A DNA stretch of 12,790 bases from Pseudomonas sp. (GCA_029239415.1 JAQZAY010000082.1:1-12790), one strand, 5' to 3'; counted from the first letter of the stretch, positions 1 to 7,385 are shown. The notes: generated from the letters alone by a model not told the origin. A program made the numbers and translations.

Positions 1-205
1 CGTGCAGCGTTTCCCCCATCCGCACGCTACCGTTCTGGTAGTCGTCCAGGCGTTTGGCCAGGTCCTTGATGCGCTGGTCGCGCAGCGCATCGCCCTGGGC
101 CTGCTGGGCGGCAAGCTCGCGCTGGCGCTTGGTGTAGTTGAGGAAAAACCACAGGCCGAGCGCCCAGAGCAGCGCCAGGAAGATGACAGCAACCTCGAAG
201 ATCAA
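1..205 (-). CDS. DUF2802 family protein, partial (3' end off the window)
   Basis: This is the last gene visible and its C-terminus is cut by the left edge; 68 codons can be read. It probably starts at a TTG (203-205), one base after the cheW stop codon, with a GGAG sequence (216-219) ten bases upstream inside the cheW end. Residues 3-22 are a strongly hydrophobic segment (IFEVAVIFLALLWALGLWFF), a likely N-terminal membrane anchor. A basic stretch (YTKRQRE) follows, then a Gln/Ala/Asp/Arg-rich stretch likely to form a coiled coil (about 28-56). I recognise it as the DUF2802 type that sits downstream of cheW in Pseudomonas and, from memory, in Vibrio clusters. No function is established that I know of. 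Its place next to parC-parP-cheW suggests a link to polar array organisation, but that is inference. Confidence 0.75.
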   Translation of the reverse strand, partial: MIFEVAVIFLALLWALGLWFFLNYTKRQRELAAQQAQGDALRDQRIKDLAKRLDDYQNGSVRMGETLH

Positions 206-206
206 C

Positions 207-686
207 TCAGATGTTCTCCAGCTCGGACCACTCTTCCTCGGTCATCATCTTGTCGAGTTCGACCAGGATCAGCAGTTCGCCATTCTTGTTGCACACGCCC
301 TGGATGAACTTGGCCGACTCCTCGTTGCCGACGTTCGGCGCGGTCTCGACTTCGGACTGGCGCAGATAGACCACCTCGGCAACGCTGTCCACGAGAATGC
401 CCACCACCTGCTTGTCAGCCTCGATGATCACGATACGGGTATTGTCGGTCACCTCGGTCGGCATCAGGCCGAAACGCTGGCGGGTATCGATCACCGTCAC
501 CACGTTGCCGCGCAGGTTGATGATGCCCAGCACGTAGCTCGGCGCACCCGGTACCGGGGCGATCTCGGTGTAGCGCAGCACTTCCTGCACCTGCATCACG
601 TTGATGCCATAGGACTCGTTGTCCAGGCGGAAGGTGACCCATTGCAGGATCGGATCCTCGGAACCCTGTGCAGACGACTTCTTCAT
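207..686 (-). CDS. cheW: Chemotaxis adaptor CheW
   Basis: CheW is a cytoplasmic scaffold that couples methyl-accepting receptors to the kinase CheA in the core signalling unit. The product is 159 residues and nearly all of it is the CheW domain (about 14-150). Visible family hallmarks are the core INLRGNVVTVIDTR (56-69), the preceding VLRYTEIAPVPGAP segment (36-49) and the FIQGVCNKNGELLILVEL strand region (127-144). I chose ATG at 684-686 (MKKSSAQG), which matches the usual Pseudomonas CheW start. A TTG five codons upstream would also be open, but the GAGGG at 695-699 lies eight bases before this ATG and overlaps that TTG. The gene is 40 bases downstream of parP, with a terminator-like hairpin in the gap, so it may be expressed differently from parC-parP. 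Confidence 0.95.
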   Translation of the reverse strand: MKKSSAQGSEDPILQWVTFRLDNESYGINVMQVQEVLRYTEIAPVPGAPSYVLGIINLRGNVVTVIDTRQRFGLMPTEVTDNTRIVIIEADKQVVGILVDSVAEVVYLRQSEVETAPNVGNEESAKFIQGVCNKNGELLILVELDKMMTEEEWSELENI

Positions 687-699
687 TCCCCAAACCCTC

Positions 700-717
700 A
701 AAACCCGCCCTGGGCGG
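700..717 (-). terminator. Terminator-like hairpin between parP and cheW
   Basis: On the minus strand the gap reads CCGCCCAGGGCGG (705-717) followed by G and four T (700-704). It can fold as a five-base-pair all-GC stem with a CAG loop, then a short T run. The layout is that of a weak intrinsic terminator or attenuator. The stem and T run are both short, and the T run directly abuts the cheW ribosome-binding sequence, so partial read-through is the most that can be proposed. It could also simply be an mRNA structure tuning cheW. Confidence 0.35.
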
Positions 718-726
718 TGTGTTCTT

Positions 727-1545
727 TCATTTATGGTTGATGTGCATCTGCCTGACGGCGCCGCTGGCGATCAGCTCGGCCAGCTCGGCGACATCGAGCA
801 ACGCGCACATGTGTTCGATCACGGTTCCGGCCAGCCACGGGCGCTGGCCCCGCTGGCTACGCCACTTGATTTCGTCCGGGTCCAGGCGCAGCGAACGGCT
901 GACCTGATGCACCGCCAGTCCCCATTCATAGCCCTGCACCGAGATCACGTATTGCAGTCCCTGGCGAAAATCCTCGCGGTAACGGTCAGGCATGACCCAG
1001 CGCGCGGTGTCCAGCACCTTCAGGTTGCCCGCCTGGCACGGCAGGATGCCGAGAAACCAGTCGGGCTGGCCGAACAGGGGCGTGAGCTCCTGGCCGGCCA
1101 GGGTGTAGATCGAGCCCAGGCATACCAGAGGCACTGCCAGGGTCAGGCCGGCAACGTCGAACAGCAGGCACTCGAACGGCTCGGCGGCCCAGGCGGGACG
1201 ACCGTCGCCAGTGGTCGGCGACAGCGCGGGCGCAGCCGGCAGATTGAGCTCGACCAATGGTTCGGCCGGCGCCTGCCGGTCAGGCGTTGGCGCAATGCTG
1301 GCCTGGATGATCGCCGGGGCCTGGCTCACGACCACCACGGCCCTGGCGTCGCGGGCCTGCTCCAGACGCACCGCGGCCTGGAATGCAACGGTGGGCGCGT
1401 CCAGGACTGGGGCCTCGGACGCAGCCTCGACCGCCGGCATGTCCAGCAGTGTGTCGAAGGTCTCGGTCGCCTCCTGCAGCAAGCCGTCGAGATAGGACTG
1501 CAGGGCCAGTTGCGGCCGCGTGGTGGTCTGCGTGGAACGGGTCAT
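727..1545 (-). CDS. parP: ParP-like array-positioning protein (CheW-like domain)
   Basis: The product is 272 residues. An N-terminal segment (1-36) is followed by a low-complexity Ala/Pro/Val-rich linker (about 37-120) and a C-terminal CheW-like domain (about 122-265). In Vibrio, ParP binds the ATPase ParC through its N-terminal part and CheA/receptors through its CheW-like domain, anchoring chemosensory arrays at the pole; the same role is inferred here. The start ATG (1543-1545) forms a TGATG overlap with the parC stop (1545-1547), implying translational coupling and a fixed ratio of the pair. An oddity is that residues 26-36 (ATETFDTLLDM) resemble the motif repeated four times in the CheA linker of this same locus. 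The CheW-like part diverges from CheW proper (no NLRG signature), fitting a scaffold variant rather than a second CheW. Function is inferred from family and neighbours. Confidence 0.88.
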   Translation of the reverse strand: MTRSTQTTTRPQLALQSYLDGLLQEATETFDTLLDMPAVEAASEAPVLDAPTVAFQAAVRLEQARDARAVVVVSQAPAIIQASIAPTPDRQAPAEPLVELNLPAAPALSPTTGDGRPAWAAEPFECLLFDVAGLTLAVPLVCLGSIYTLAGQELTPLFGQPDWFLGILPCQAGNLKVLDTARWVMPDRYREDFRQGLQYVISVQGYEWGLAVHQVSRSLRLDPDEIKWRSQRGQRPWLAGTVIEHMCALLDVAELAELIASGAVRQMHINHK

Positions 1546-2333
1546 CAAGCCACCTGCAATGCGCTGTTGTGAGTCAGCAGCTGCTTGAGCAGCGCCCGGT
1601 AGGCCACCACGCCACGGCTCTTGCCGTCGAACTGCGAAGGCGTGAGACCGGCACGGCTGGCATCGCGCAGGCGCGTGTCTACCGGAATGAAGCCCTGCCA
1701 CAGATGCTCGGGGTAGCCATCGCGCAGCACCTTCAGGGTGCCCAACGAGGCCTGGGTACGCCGGTCGAACAGCGTCGGCACGATGTGATACGGCAAGGCC
1801 TGCTTGCGCGAACGGTTGACCATGGCCAGCGTGCCGACCATCCGTTCCAGCCCCTTGACCGCCAGGTACTCGGTCTGCACCGGGATCACCAGTTGCTGGC
1901 TGGCCGCCAGGGCATTGACCATCAGCACACCGAGCAGCGGCGGGCTGTCGATCACCGCATAGTCGAAATCCTGCCACAGCTGCGCCAGACTCTTGGCGAT
2001 CACCAGGCCCAGGCCACCCTGCCCTGGCGACTGGCGCTCGAGCACCGCCAGCGCCGTGCTCGAGGGCAGCAGGGAGATGCGCTCATGGCTGGTCGGCAAC
2101 AGCAGTTGCCCCGGCAGCCCCTCGGGCACCGCGCCCTTGTGCAGGAACAGGTCGTAGCAGCTGTGCTCCAGCTCATCGGGGTTATGCCCGAAATAGCTGG
2201 TCATCGACCCGTGCGGGTCGAGGTCGACCACGACCACGCGCTTGCCCGCATCGGCCAGAAGACCGGCCAGGGCGATCGAAGTGGTGGTCTTGCCCACCCC
2301 GCCTTTTTGATTGGCTACTGCCCAGACTCTCAT
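1545..2333 (-). CDS. parC: ParC, ParA-family ATPase for polar array positioning
   Basis: This 262-residue cytoplasmic ATPase of the ParA/Soj family is likely to direct chemosensory arrays (and possibly flagella) to the cell pole with ParP. Visible motifs are the deviant Walker A KGGVGKTT (10-17) with its signature lysine, the switch-like VVVVDLDPHGS (33-43) and Walker B YAVIDSPP (125-132, D129). The family commonly has DPQG/N where this protein has DPHGS. There is no N-terminal DNA-binding helix-turn-helix, and no parB gene lies beside it, so plasmid or chromosome partitioning is unlikely. The start ATG (2331-2333) has a strong AGGAGGAAG sequence nine bases upstream. It follows motD by 49 bases and overlaps parP by one base. 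It has often been annotated simply as ParA or Soj. The role is inferred from Vibrio and P. putida work on this gene pair. Confidence 0.92.
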   Translation of the reverse strand: MRVWAVANQKGGVGKTTTSIALAGLLADAGKRVVVVDLDPHGSMTSYFGHNPDELEHSCYDLFLHKGAVPEGLPGQLLLPTSHERISLLPSSTALAVLERQSPGQGGLGLVIAKSLAQLWQDFDYAVIDSPPLLGVLMVNALAASQQLVIPVQTEYLAVKGLERMVGTLAMVNRSRKQALPYHIVPTLFDRRTQASLGTLKVLRDGYPEHLWQGFIPVDTRLRDASRAGLTPSQFDGKSRGVVAYRALLKQLLTHNSALQVA

Positions 2334-2382
2334 CGTGCGTTGCTTCCTCCTGTCAGGGCCGCCTGCGCTGCCAGGAACGGGT

Positions 2383-3270
2383 TCAAAGATTCGGTGACGG
2401 GGAATTGACGGGTTTTCCCCCAGCCGTCGACATGGTCGATGCCGGTGCAGTTTGTGTGCCAGCCCGCCTCAAGGCCGCATCCGGCGTCGAATTCGCCGAC
2501 CCCGAGCTGGTCAGGCTGCGGCGCACTTCGAGGTTGCGCGAGATCACCAGCACTACCCGGCGATTGCGCGCACGCCCCTCTGCGGTGTCGTTGCTGCTCA
2601 CCGGCTGGTACTCGCCGTAGCCGACCGAGGCCATGCGCCCCGGATCGACCCCATCCATGGCCAGCAGGCGCACGATGCTGGCCGCTCGCGCCGAAGACAG
2701 TTCCCAGTTGGTGGGGAACTGGGAGGTGCGGATCGGCCGGTTGTCGGTGAAGCCTTCGACATGCACGGGGTTGGCGAATGGCTTGAGGATGGCGGCCACC
2801 TTCTCGATGATCGCGAACGCCATGTCGCTGGGCATGGCGTCGCCGCTGCCGAACAGCAGCGATGAATTGAGCTCGATCTCGATCCACAGTTCGTTGCCGC
2901 GCACGGTCATCTGGTCGGACTTGATCAGGTCGCCAAAGGCCTCGCGCACATCGTCGGCAATGCTCTGCAGCGCATCGCTGCTGGCCTGCCCGAGGCCGGC
3001 GTCGAGCTGCTCGCTGTCCTTGACCAGCGGCTCGGCCGGCCTGACGCTCAGCGGCTGCTCATCGCCGACAGGGATCGGCCTGACGCTGCGGGCGGGGTCG
3101 TTGAACACCCCCAGCAGCGCTTGCGAGACCATCTTGTACTTGCCCTCGTTGATCGAGGAGATCGAGTACATCACCACGAAGAAGGCGAACAGCAAGGTAA
3201 TGAAGTCGGCATACGACACCAGCCAGCGTTCGTGGTTTTCGGGCTCTTCGAGCTTGCGACGGCGGGCCAT
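2383..3270 (-). CDS. motD: Flagellar stator protein MotD (MotB family)
   Basis: MotD is the peptidoglycan-anchored half of the second Pseudomonas stator, paired with MotC. The product has 295 residues: a basic cytoplasmic N-terminus (RRRK at 3-6), one transmembrane helix (about 17-38, SYADFITLLFAFFVVMYSIS) holding the proton-accepting Asp22, a periplasmic linker (about 40-125), and an OmpA-like domain (about 126-245). The peptidoglycan-binding hallmarks VEGFTDNRPI (171-180), NWELSSARA (188-196) and GRARNRRV (232-239) are visible. A Ser/Thr/Pro-rich tail (about 250-295) follows the OmpA fold and looks disordered. The start ATG (3268-3270) lies three bases after the motC stop, with GGAG inside the last motC codons, so the two are probably translationally coupled. 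MotAB/MotCD stators assemble around the MS ring in the inner membrane. Confidence 0.95.
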   Translation of the reverse strand: MARRRKLEEPENHERWLVSYADFITLLFAFFVVMYSISSINEGKYKMVSQALLGVFNDPARSVRPIPVGDEQPLSVRPAEPLVKDSEQLDAGLGQASSDALQSIADDVREAFGDLIKSDQMTVRGNELWIEIELNSSLLFGSGDAMPSDMAFAIIEKVAAILKPFANPVHVEGFTDNRPIRTSQFPTNWELSSARAASIVRLLAMDGVDPGRMASVGYGEYQPVSSNDTAEGRARNRRVVLVISRNLEVRRSLTSSGSANSTPDAALRRAGTQTAPASTMSTAGGKPVNSPSPNL

Positions 3271-3273
3271 GCA

Positions 3274-4014
3274 CTACTCCATGAAGCCTTGCAGCTTCAG
3301 CTCGATGGAACGCGGGTTCTCGCCTTCGGCGATCGACAGCAAGCCTTCGAGCAGCATCTCCCGGTAGCGCGACTGGCGCAGGGCGACGGCCTTGAGCTTG
3401 CTTGCCACCGGCAGCAGGATCAGGTTGGCGCTGGCCACGCCATAGATGGTCGCGACAAAGGCCACGGCAATGCCGCTGCCCAGCTGCGAGGGGTCGGCCA
3501 GGTTGCCCATCACATGGATCAAGCCCATCACCGCGCCGATGATGCCGATGGTCGGCGCGTAGCCGCCCATGCTCTCGAACACCTTGGCCGCCTGGATATC
3601 GCGGCTTTCCTGGGTCAGGAAGTCCACCTCGAGGATGCTGCGGATGGCCTCGGGCTCGGCGCCATCGACCAGCAGTTGCAAGCCTTTGCGCGCGTACGGG
3701 TCTGGCTCGGCGTCGGCCACGCCCTCGAGGCCCAGCAGGCCTTCCTTGCGCGCCGTCAGGCTCCAGGTGACCACCCGGTCGATGCCGCCGGCCAGGTCGA
3801 TCCGCGGCGGGAAGAAGATCCAGGCCAGGATCTGCATGGCGCGCTTGAACGCGCTCAAGGGTGACTGCAGCAGCGATGCCGCCAGGGTGCCGCCCAGCAC
3901 GATCAGCGCCGCCGGACCATTGGCCAGCGCCGAGATATGCCCGCCTTCGAGGAAGTTGCCGCCAATGATGGCGACAAAGGCCAGGACGATGCCGATCAGG
4001 CTCAGGACATCCAT
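3274..4014 (-). CDS. motC: Flagellar stator protein MotC (MotA family)
   Basis: MotC is the proton-channel partner of MotD; the complex supplies torque, and in P. aeruginosa MotCD matters most for swarming and at high load. The 246-residue product shows four membrane segments (about 2-22, 33-52, 150-170 and 181-204) and a cytoplasmic loop between the second and third. Conserved features are the loop charges R89/K90 and E97 that contact the rotor protein FliG, and the GGYAPTIGIIGAVMGL segment (150-165) whose Pro154 corresponds to the functional MotA proline. I chose ATG at 4012-4014 because it sits in a TGATG overlap with the cheB stop and begins directly at the first hydrophobic helix; the upstream in-frame extension would be coded inside cheB and is not hydrophobic. 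It is followed at once by motD. Confidence 0.95.
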   Translation of the reverse strand: MDVLSLIGIVLAFVAIIGGNFLEGGHISALANGPAALIVLGGTLAASLLQSPLSAFKRAMQILAWIFFPPRIDLAGGIDRVVTWSLTARKEGLLGLEGVADAEPDPYARKGLQLLVDGAEPEAIRSILEVDFLTQESRDIQAAKVFESMGGYAPTIGIIGAVMGLIHVMGNLADPSQLGSGIAVAFVATIYGVASANLILLPVASKLKAVALRQSRYREMLLEGLLSIAEGENPRSIELKLQGFME

Positions 4015-5138
4015 CAGCCGCAGGCCTCGACCAGGTGCTTGCCGATCACGTCCAGGCTGTACACCGCATCGGCCAGGTTGGCCTTGACGATCGCCATGGG
4101 CATGCCATAGATCACGCAGCTCGCTTCGTCCTGGGCCCACACGGTGCTGCCGCCCTGCTTGAGCAGGCGCGCGCCTTCACGCCCGTCGGCGCCCATGCCG
4201 GTCAACACCACCGACAGTACCTTGTCGCCATACGACTTGGCCGCCGAACCAAAGGTGATGTCCACGCAGGGCTTGTAGTTCAGGCGCTCGTCACCCGGCA
4301 GGATCTTCACCGTGCCGCGGCCATCGACCATCATCTGCTTGCCGCCCGGGGCCAGCAGGGCAAGGCCTGGACGCAGCACGTCACCGTCCTCGGCCTCCTT
4401 GACGCGGATGCGGCAGAGCTTGTCCAGGCGTTCGGCGAACGCCTTGGTGAAGGCTGCGGGCATGTGCTGGACCAGTACGATCGGCGCCGGGAAACCGGCC
4501 GGCAGCTGGGTCAACACCCGCTGCAGGGCCACCGGCCCCCCGGTCGAGGTACCAATGGCCACCAGCTTGTACGGCTTGCGCTTGGGCGCTGGCGCATGGG
4601 CCGGCGCAGGCGCGGCACTGCGCGCCGGGGCCACCGGGGTACGCGGCGCGGCGCGACCGGCAAGGCCGCTGGCGGCAGCCGCAGGGCCAGGCGCGGCCGG
4701 GGCCACCGGGGCGGGCGCAGCGAAGCCACCGAAGCGACGATTGCTGCGCGACAGGGTATGGACCTTCTCGCACAGCAGCTGCCTGACCTTGTCGGGGTTG
4801 CGCGAGATGTCCTCGAAATTCTTCGGCAGGTAGTCAACGGCGCCGGCATCCAGCGCATCGAGGGTCACCCGCGCGCCTTCATGGGTAAGCGAGGAGAACA
4901 TCAGCACCGGCGTCGGGCAGCGCTGCATGATGTGCCGCACGGCGGTGATGCCATCCATCATGGGCATCTCGTAGTCCATGGTGATGACATCGGGCTTGAG
5001 CGCCAGGGCCTGGTCGATCGCTTCCTTGCCGTTGGTCGCGGTGCCCACCACCTGGATGGCCGGGTCCGCCGAGAGAATTTCCGAGACGCGACGGCGGAAG
5101 AAACCGGAATCATCCACCACCAGGACCTTGACTGCCAT
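4014..5138 (-). CDS. cheB: Chemoreceptor glutamate methylesterase CheB
   Basis: CheB removes methyl groups from (and deamidates) receptor glutamates, providing adaptation; CheA activates it by phosphorylation. The 374-residue product has a receiver domain (about 3-125) with acidic pair D9/D10, phosphoacceptor D55 (ITMDYEMP) and K106. A long Ala/Pro-rich linker (about 137-187) follows, then the methylesterase domain (about 190-370). The catalytic triad is readable: S198 in GTSTGG, H225 in VQHMP and D318 in GMGADG. I start it at ATG 5136-5138 (MAVKVLV), with GGAG five bases upstream. A GTG two codons earlier is in frame but overlaps that ribosome-binding sequence. It follows cheA by 45 bases and overlaps motC by one base. 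The linker is longer than in enteric CheB, in line with pseudomonad proteins of this cluster. Confidence 0.96.
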   Translation of the reverse strand: MAVKVLVVDDSGFFRRRVSEILSADPAIQVVGTATNGKEAIDQALALKPDVITMDYEMPMMDGITAVRHIMQRCPTPVLMFSSLTHEGARVTLDALDAGAVDYLPKNFEDISRNPDKVRQLLCEKVHTLSRSNRRFGGFAAPAPVAPAAPGPAAAASGLAGRAAPRTPVAPARSAAPAPAHAPAPKRKPYKLVAIGTSTGGPVALQRVLTQLPAGFPAPIVLVQHMPAAFTKAFAERLDKLCRIRVKEAEDGDVLRPGLALLAPGGKQMMVDGRGTVKILPGDERLNYKPCVDITFGSAAKSYGDKVLSVVLTGMGADGREGARLLKQGGSTVWAQDEASCVIYGMPMAIVKANLADAVYSLDVIGKHLVEACG

Positions 5139-5156
5139 AAACACTCCATAAGACCG

Positions 5157-5174
5157 CGCGGCCGCCAGGCCACG
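5157..5174 (-). other. GC-rich hairpin in the cheA-cheB gap
   Basis: In the 45-base gap the transcript can form a seven-base-pair stem (5157-5163 with 5168-5174, one G-U pair) around a four-base loop. It lies shortly before the GGAG of cheB and has no T run after it, so it is not a standard terminator. It may affect cheB translation or mRNA processing, or be a chance product of high GC. Confidence 0.3.
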
Positions 5175-5183
5175 CCGCCGAAA

Positions 5184-7385
5184 TCAAATACGCCGGGCGG
5201 CGTAACGCTTGAGCATGCTCGGTACATCGAGGATCAGCGCGATGCGCCCATCGCCGGTGATGGTGGCGCCCGACATGCCCGGGGTGCCCTGCAGCATCTT
5301 GCCCAGCGGCTTGATCACGACCTCTTCCTGGCCGACCAGCTGGTCGACGACAAAGCCGATGCGCTGGGTGCCGACCGAAAGGATCACCACATGGCCCTCG
5401 CGTTGTTCTTCATGGGCGGCCGAGCGCACCAGCCAGCGCTTGAGGTAGAACAGCGGCAGGGCCTTGTCGCGCACGATCACCACTTCCTGGCCATCGACCA
5501 CGTTGGTGCGCGACAGGTCCAGGTGGAAGATCTCGTTGACGTTGACCAGCGGGAAGGCGAAGGCCTGGTTGCCCAGCATGACCATCAGGGTCGGCATGAT
5601 CGCCAGGGTCAACGGCACCTTGATGACGATCTTCGAGCCCTGGCCCTTGGCCGAGAAGATGTTGATCGAACCGTTGAGCTGGGAGATCTTGGTCTTGACC
5701 ACGTCCATGCCGACGCCGCGGCCCGACACGTCCGAGATCTCGGTCTTGGTCGAGAAGCCCGGGGCGAAGATCAGGTTGTAGCAGTCCGACTCGCTCAGGC
5801 GCTCGGCGGCATCCTTGTCCATCAGGCCTTTTTCCACCGCCTTGGCACGCAGCACGCTGGGGTCCATGCCCTTGCCGTCGTCGGAGATCGACAGCAGGAT
5901 ATGGTCGCCTTCCTGCTCGGCCGACAGCACCACCTTGCCGCCGCGCGCCTTGCCGGCGGCCTCGCGCTCCTCGGGCGACTCGATGCCATGGTCCACGGCA
6001 TTGCGCACCAGGTGCACCAGCGGGTCGGCCAGGGCCTCGACAAGGTTCTTGTCCAGGTCGGTCTCTTCGCCGACCAGCTCCAGGTTGATCTCCTTGCGCA
6101 GCTGTCGAGCCAGGTCGCGGACCAGGCGCGGGAAGCGCCCGAAGACCTTCTTGATCGGCTGCATGCGCGTCTTCATGACCGCGGTCTGCAGGTCGGCGGT
6201 CACCACGTCCAGGTTCGACACGGCCTTGGACATGGCCTCGTCGCCGCTGTTCAGGCCCAGGCGCACCAGGCGGTTACGCACCAGCACCAGCTCGCCGACC
6301 ATATTCATGATTTCGTCCAGGCGCGCAGTATCGACGCGCACCGTGGTTTCCGCTTCGCTGACCGCAGGCTTGTCGGTGGCAGGCGCGGCGGCGCGGGCCG
6401 GTGCGGCAGGCTTGGCGGCCGGGACCGGCCTGGCCGGCGCGGCGGCAGCGGCAGCGGCAGGCGCGGCGGCAGCGGCAGCGGCAGGCGCGGCGCTTGCCAC
6501 GGCGCTGTCGGAAAACTTGCCCTTGCCATGCAGCTCGTCCAGCAACGCTTCGAATTCTTGTTCAGTGATGTGCTCGGCGCCCGCCTGGCTGTCGGCGGGT
6601 AGCTGGGCAGGCACGCTGGCGGCCGCGGGCAGCGCATCGACGGCGAAGGTGCCCTTGCCGTGCAACTGGTCGAGCAGCGCCTCGAATTCATCATCGGTGA
6701 TCTCGTCGCCGGCAGGCGTCGCGACAGGCGCCGCGACGACAGGGCTGACGGCTTCGGGCACGAACTGGCCCTTGCCGTGCAACTGGTCGAGCAGCGACTC
6801 GAACTCGGCGTCGGTGATCTCGTCGCTGGCGGTGGCGGGCGCTTCGCCCTGCAGCTGTTCGGCGGCCTGGGCCTTGATCGCATCGAGCGAGTCCAGCAGC
6901 TGCTCGAACTCGGTGTCGGTGATGTCATCGTCCGCGGCAGGCGCCTCGATGACCGGCGCCGCGACCACGACTACCGGGGCCACGGGCACCGCGGCACCAG
7001 GCTCGGCGAGGCGCGCCAGGGCTTCGAGCAGCTCGGGCGTGGCCGGCGTGACGGGACTGCGCTCGCGGACCTGGGCAAACATGCCGTTGACGCAGTCCAG
7101 GGCTTCGAGGACCACGTCCATCAGTTCGGCGTCCACGCGTCGCTCGCCCTTGCGCAGGACGTCGAACACGTTCTCGGCGATATGGCAGCACTCCACCAGC
7201 TCGTGGAGCTGGAGGAAGCCGGCGCCCCCTTTTACAGTGTGAAAACCGCGAAAGATCGCATTGAGCAGGTCGGCGTCGTCGGGCCGGCTTTCCAGCTCGA
7301 CCAGTTGCTCGGACAGTTGCTCAAGTATCTCGCCGGCTTCTACCAGGAAATCCTGAAGGATTTCTTCATCGGCGCCGAAACTCAT
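5184..7385 (-). CDS. cheA: Chemotaxis histidine kinase CheA
   Basis: CheA is the kinase of the chemosensory array; it autophosphorylates and passes phosphate to CheY and CheB. The 733-residue product begins with an HPt domain (about 1-110) with H49 in FHTVKGGAG. A low-complexity linker of roughly 215 residues (about 130-345) follows, then a dimerisation domain (about 346-410), an ATPase domain (about 410-590; N box around N462, SDDGKGMD 501-508, GRGVGMD 555-561), and a C-terminal CheW-like domain (about 590-733). No recognisable globular P2 domain is seen. In its place the linker carries four copies of an acidic motif (F160, F195, F234, F278 with following E-x-L-L-D) and a poly-Ala run. ATG 7383-7385 (MSFGADEE) fits family members; TTG one codon upstream is the alternative. 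The AGGGAG ribosome-binding sequence overlaps the cheZ stop codon. Confidence 0.97.
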   Translation of the reverse strand: MSFGADEEILQDFLVEAGEILEQLSEQLVELESRPDDADLLNAIFRGFHTVKGGAGFLQLHELVECCHIAENVFDVLRKGERRVDAELMDVVLEALDCVNGMFAQVRERSPVTPATPELLEALARLAEPGAAVPVAPVVVVAAPVIEAPAADDDITDTEFEQLLDSLDAIKAQAAEQLQGEAPATASDEITDAEFESLLDQLHGKGQFVPEAVSPVVAAPVATPAGDEITDDEFEALLDQLHGKGTFAVDALPAAASVPAQLPADSQAGAEHITEQEFEALLDELHGKGKFSDSAVASAAPAAAAAAAPAAAAAAAPARPVPAAKPAAPARAAAPATDKPAVSEAETTVRVDTARLDEIMNMVGELVLVRNRLVRLGLNSGDEAMSKAVSNLDVVTADLQTAVMKTRMQPIKKVFGRFPRLVRDLARQLRKEINLELVGEETDLDKNLVEALADPLVHLVRNAVDHGIESPEEREAAGKARGGKVVLSAEQEGDHILLSISDDGKGMDPSVLRAKAVEKGLMDKDAAERLSESDCYNLIFAPGFSTKTEISDVSGRGVGMDVVKTKISQLNGSINIFSAKGQGSKIVIKVPLTLAIMPTLMVMLGNQAFAFPLVNVNEIFHLDLSRTNVVDGQEVVIVRDKALPLFYLKRWLVRSAAHEEQREGHVVILSVGTQRIGFVVDQLVGQEEVVIKPLGKMLQGTPGMSGATITGDGRIALILDVPSMLKRYAARRI
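6436..6492 (-). repeat. 24-bp tandem repeat (2.4 copies) inside cheA
   Basis: A 24-base unit beginning GGCGCGGCGGCAGCGG on the plus strand occurs at 6436-6459 and again at 6460-6483 without mismatch, followed by nine bases of a third copy. It encodes the Ala/Pro run of the CheA linker (about residues 298-317), eight residues per unit. Unit length is a multiple of three, so copy-number change would keep the reading frame. Confidence 0.85.
6510..6935 (-). repeat. Four degenerate protein repeats in the CheA linker
   Basis: The encoded motif is roughly I-T-[DE]-x-E-F-E-x-L-L-D-x-L, with H-G-K-G-x-F after it in the last three copies. It appears at CheA residues 151-170 (6876-6935), 187-209 (6759-6827), 226-248 (6642-6710) and 270-292 (6510-6578). 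Copies are separated by Ala/Pro/Val-rich spacers, with 35, 39 and 44 residues between equivalent phenylalanines. The first copy lacks HGKG. DNA identity between the copies is clear but imperfect, so the duplication is old or selected at protein level. Confidence 0.88.

Noticed and set aside
2331..2333. parC as a plasmid or chromosome partition gene
   Set aside because: There is no parB or parS-like neighbour; it is coupled to a CheW-like protein within a chemotaxis cluster, which supports array positioning.
4035..6602. Very long plus-strand open frame (over 850 codons) opposite cheB and cheA
   Set aside because: Its translation is rich in His, Gln, Arg and Gly with no domain. It lies opposite two clear genes, and open antisense frames are expected in high-GC DNA with strong third-position bias.
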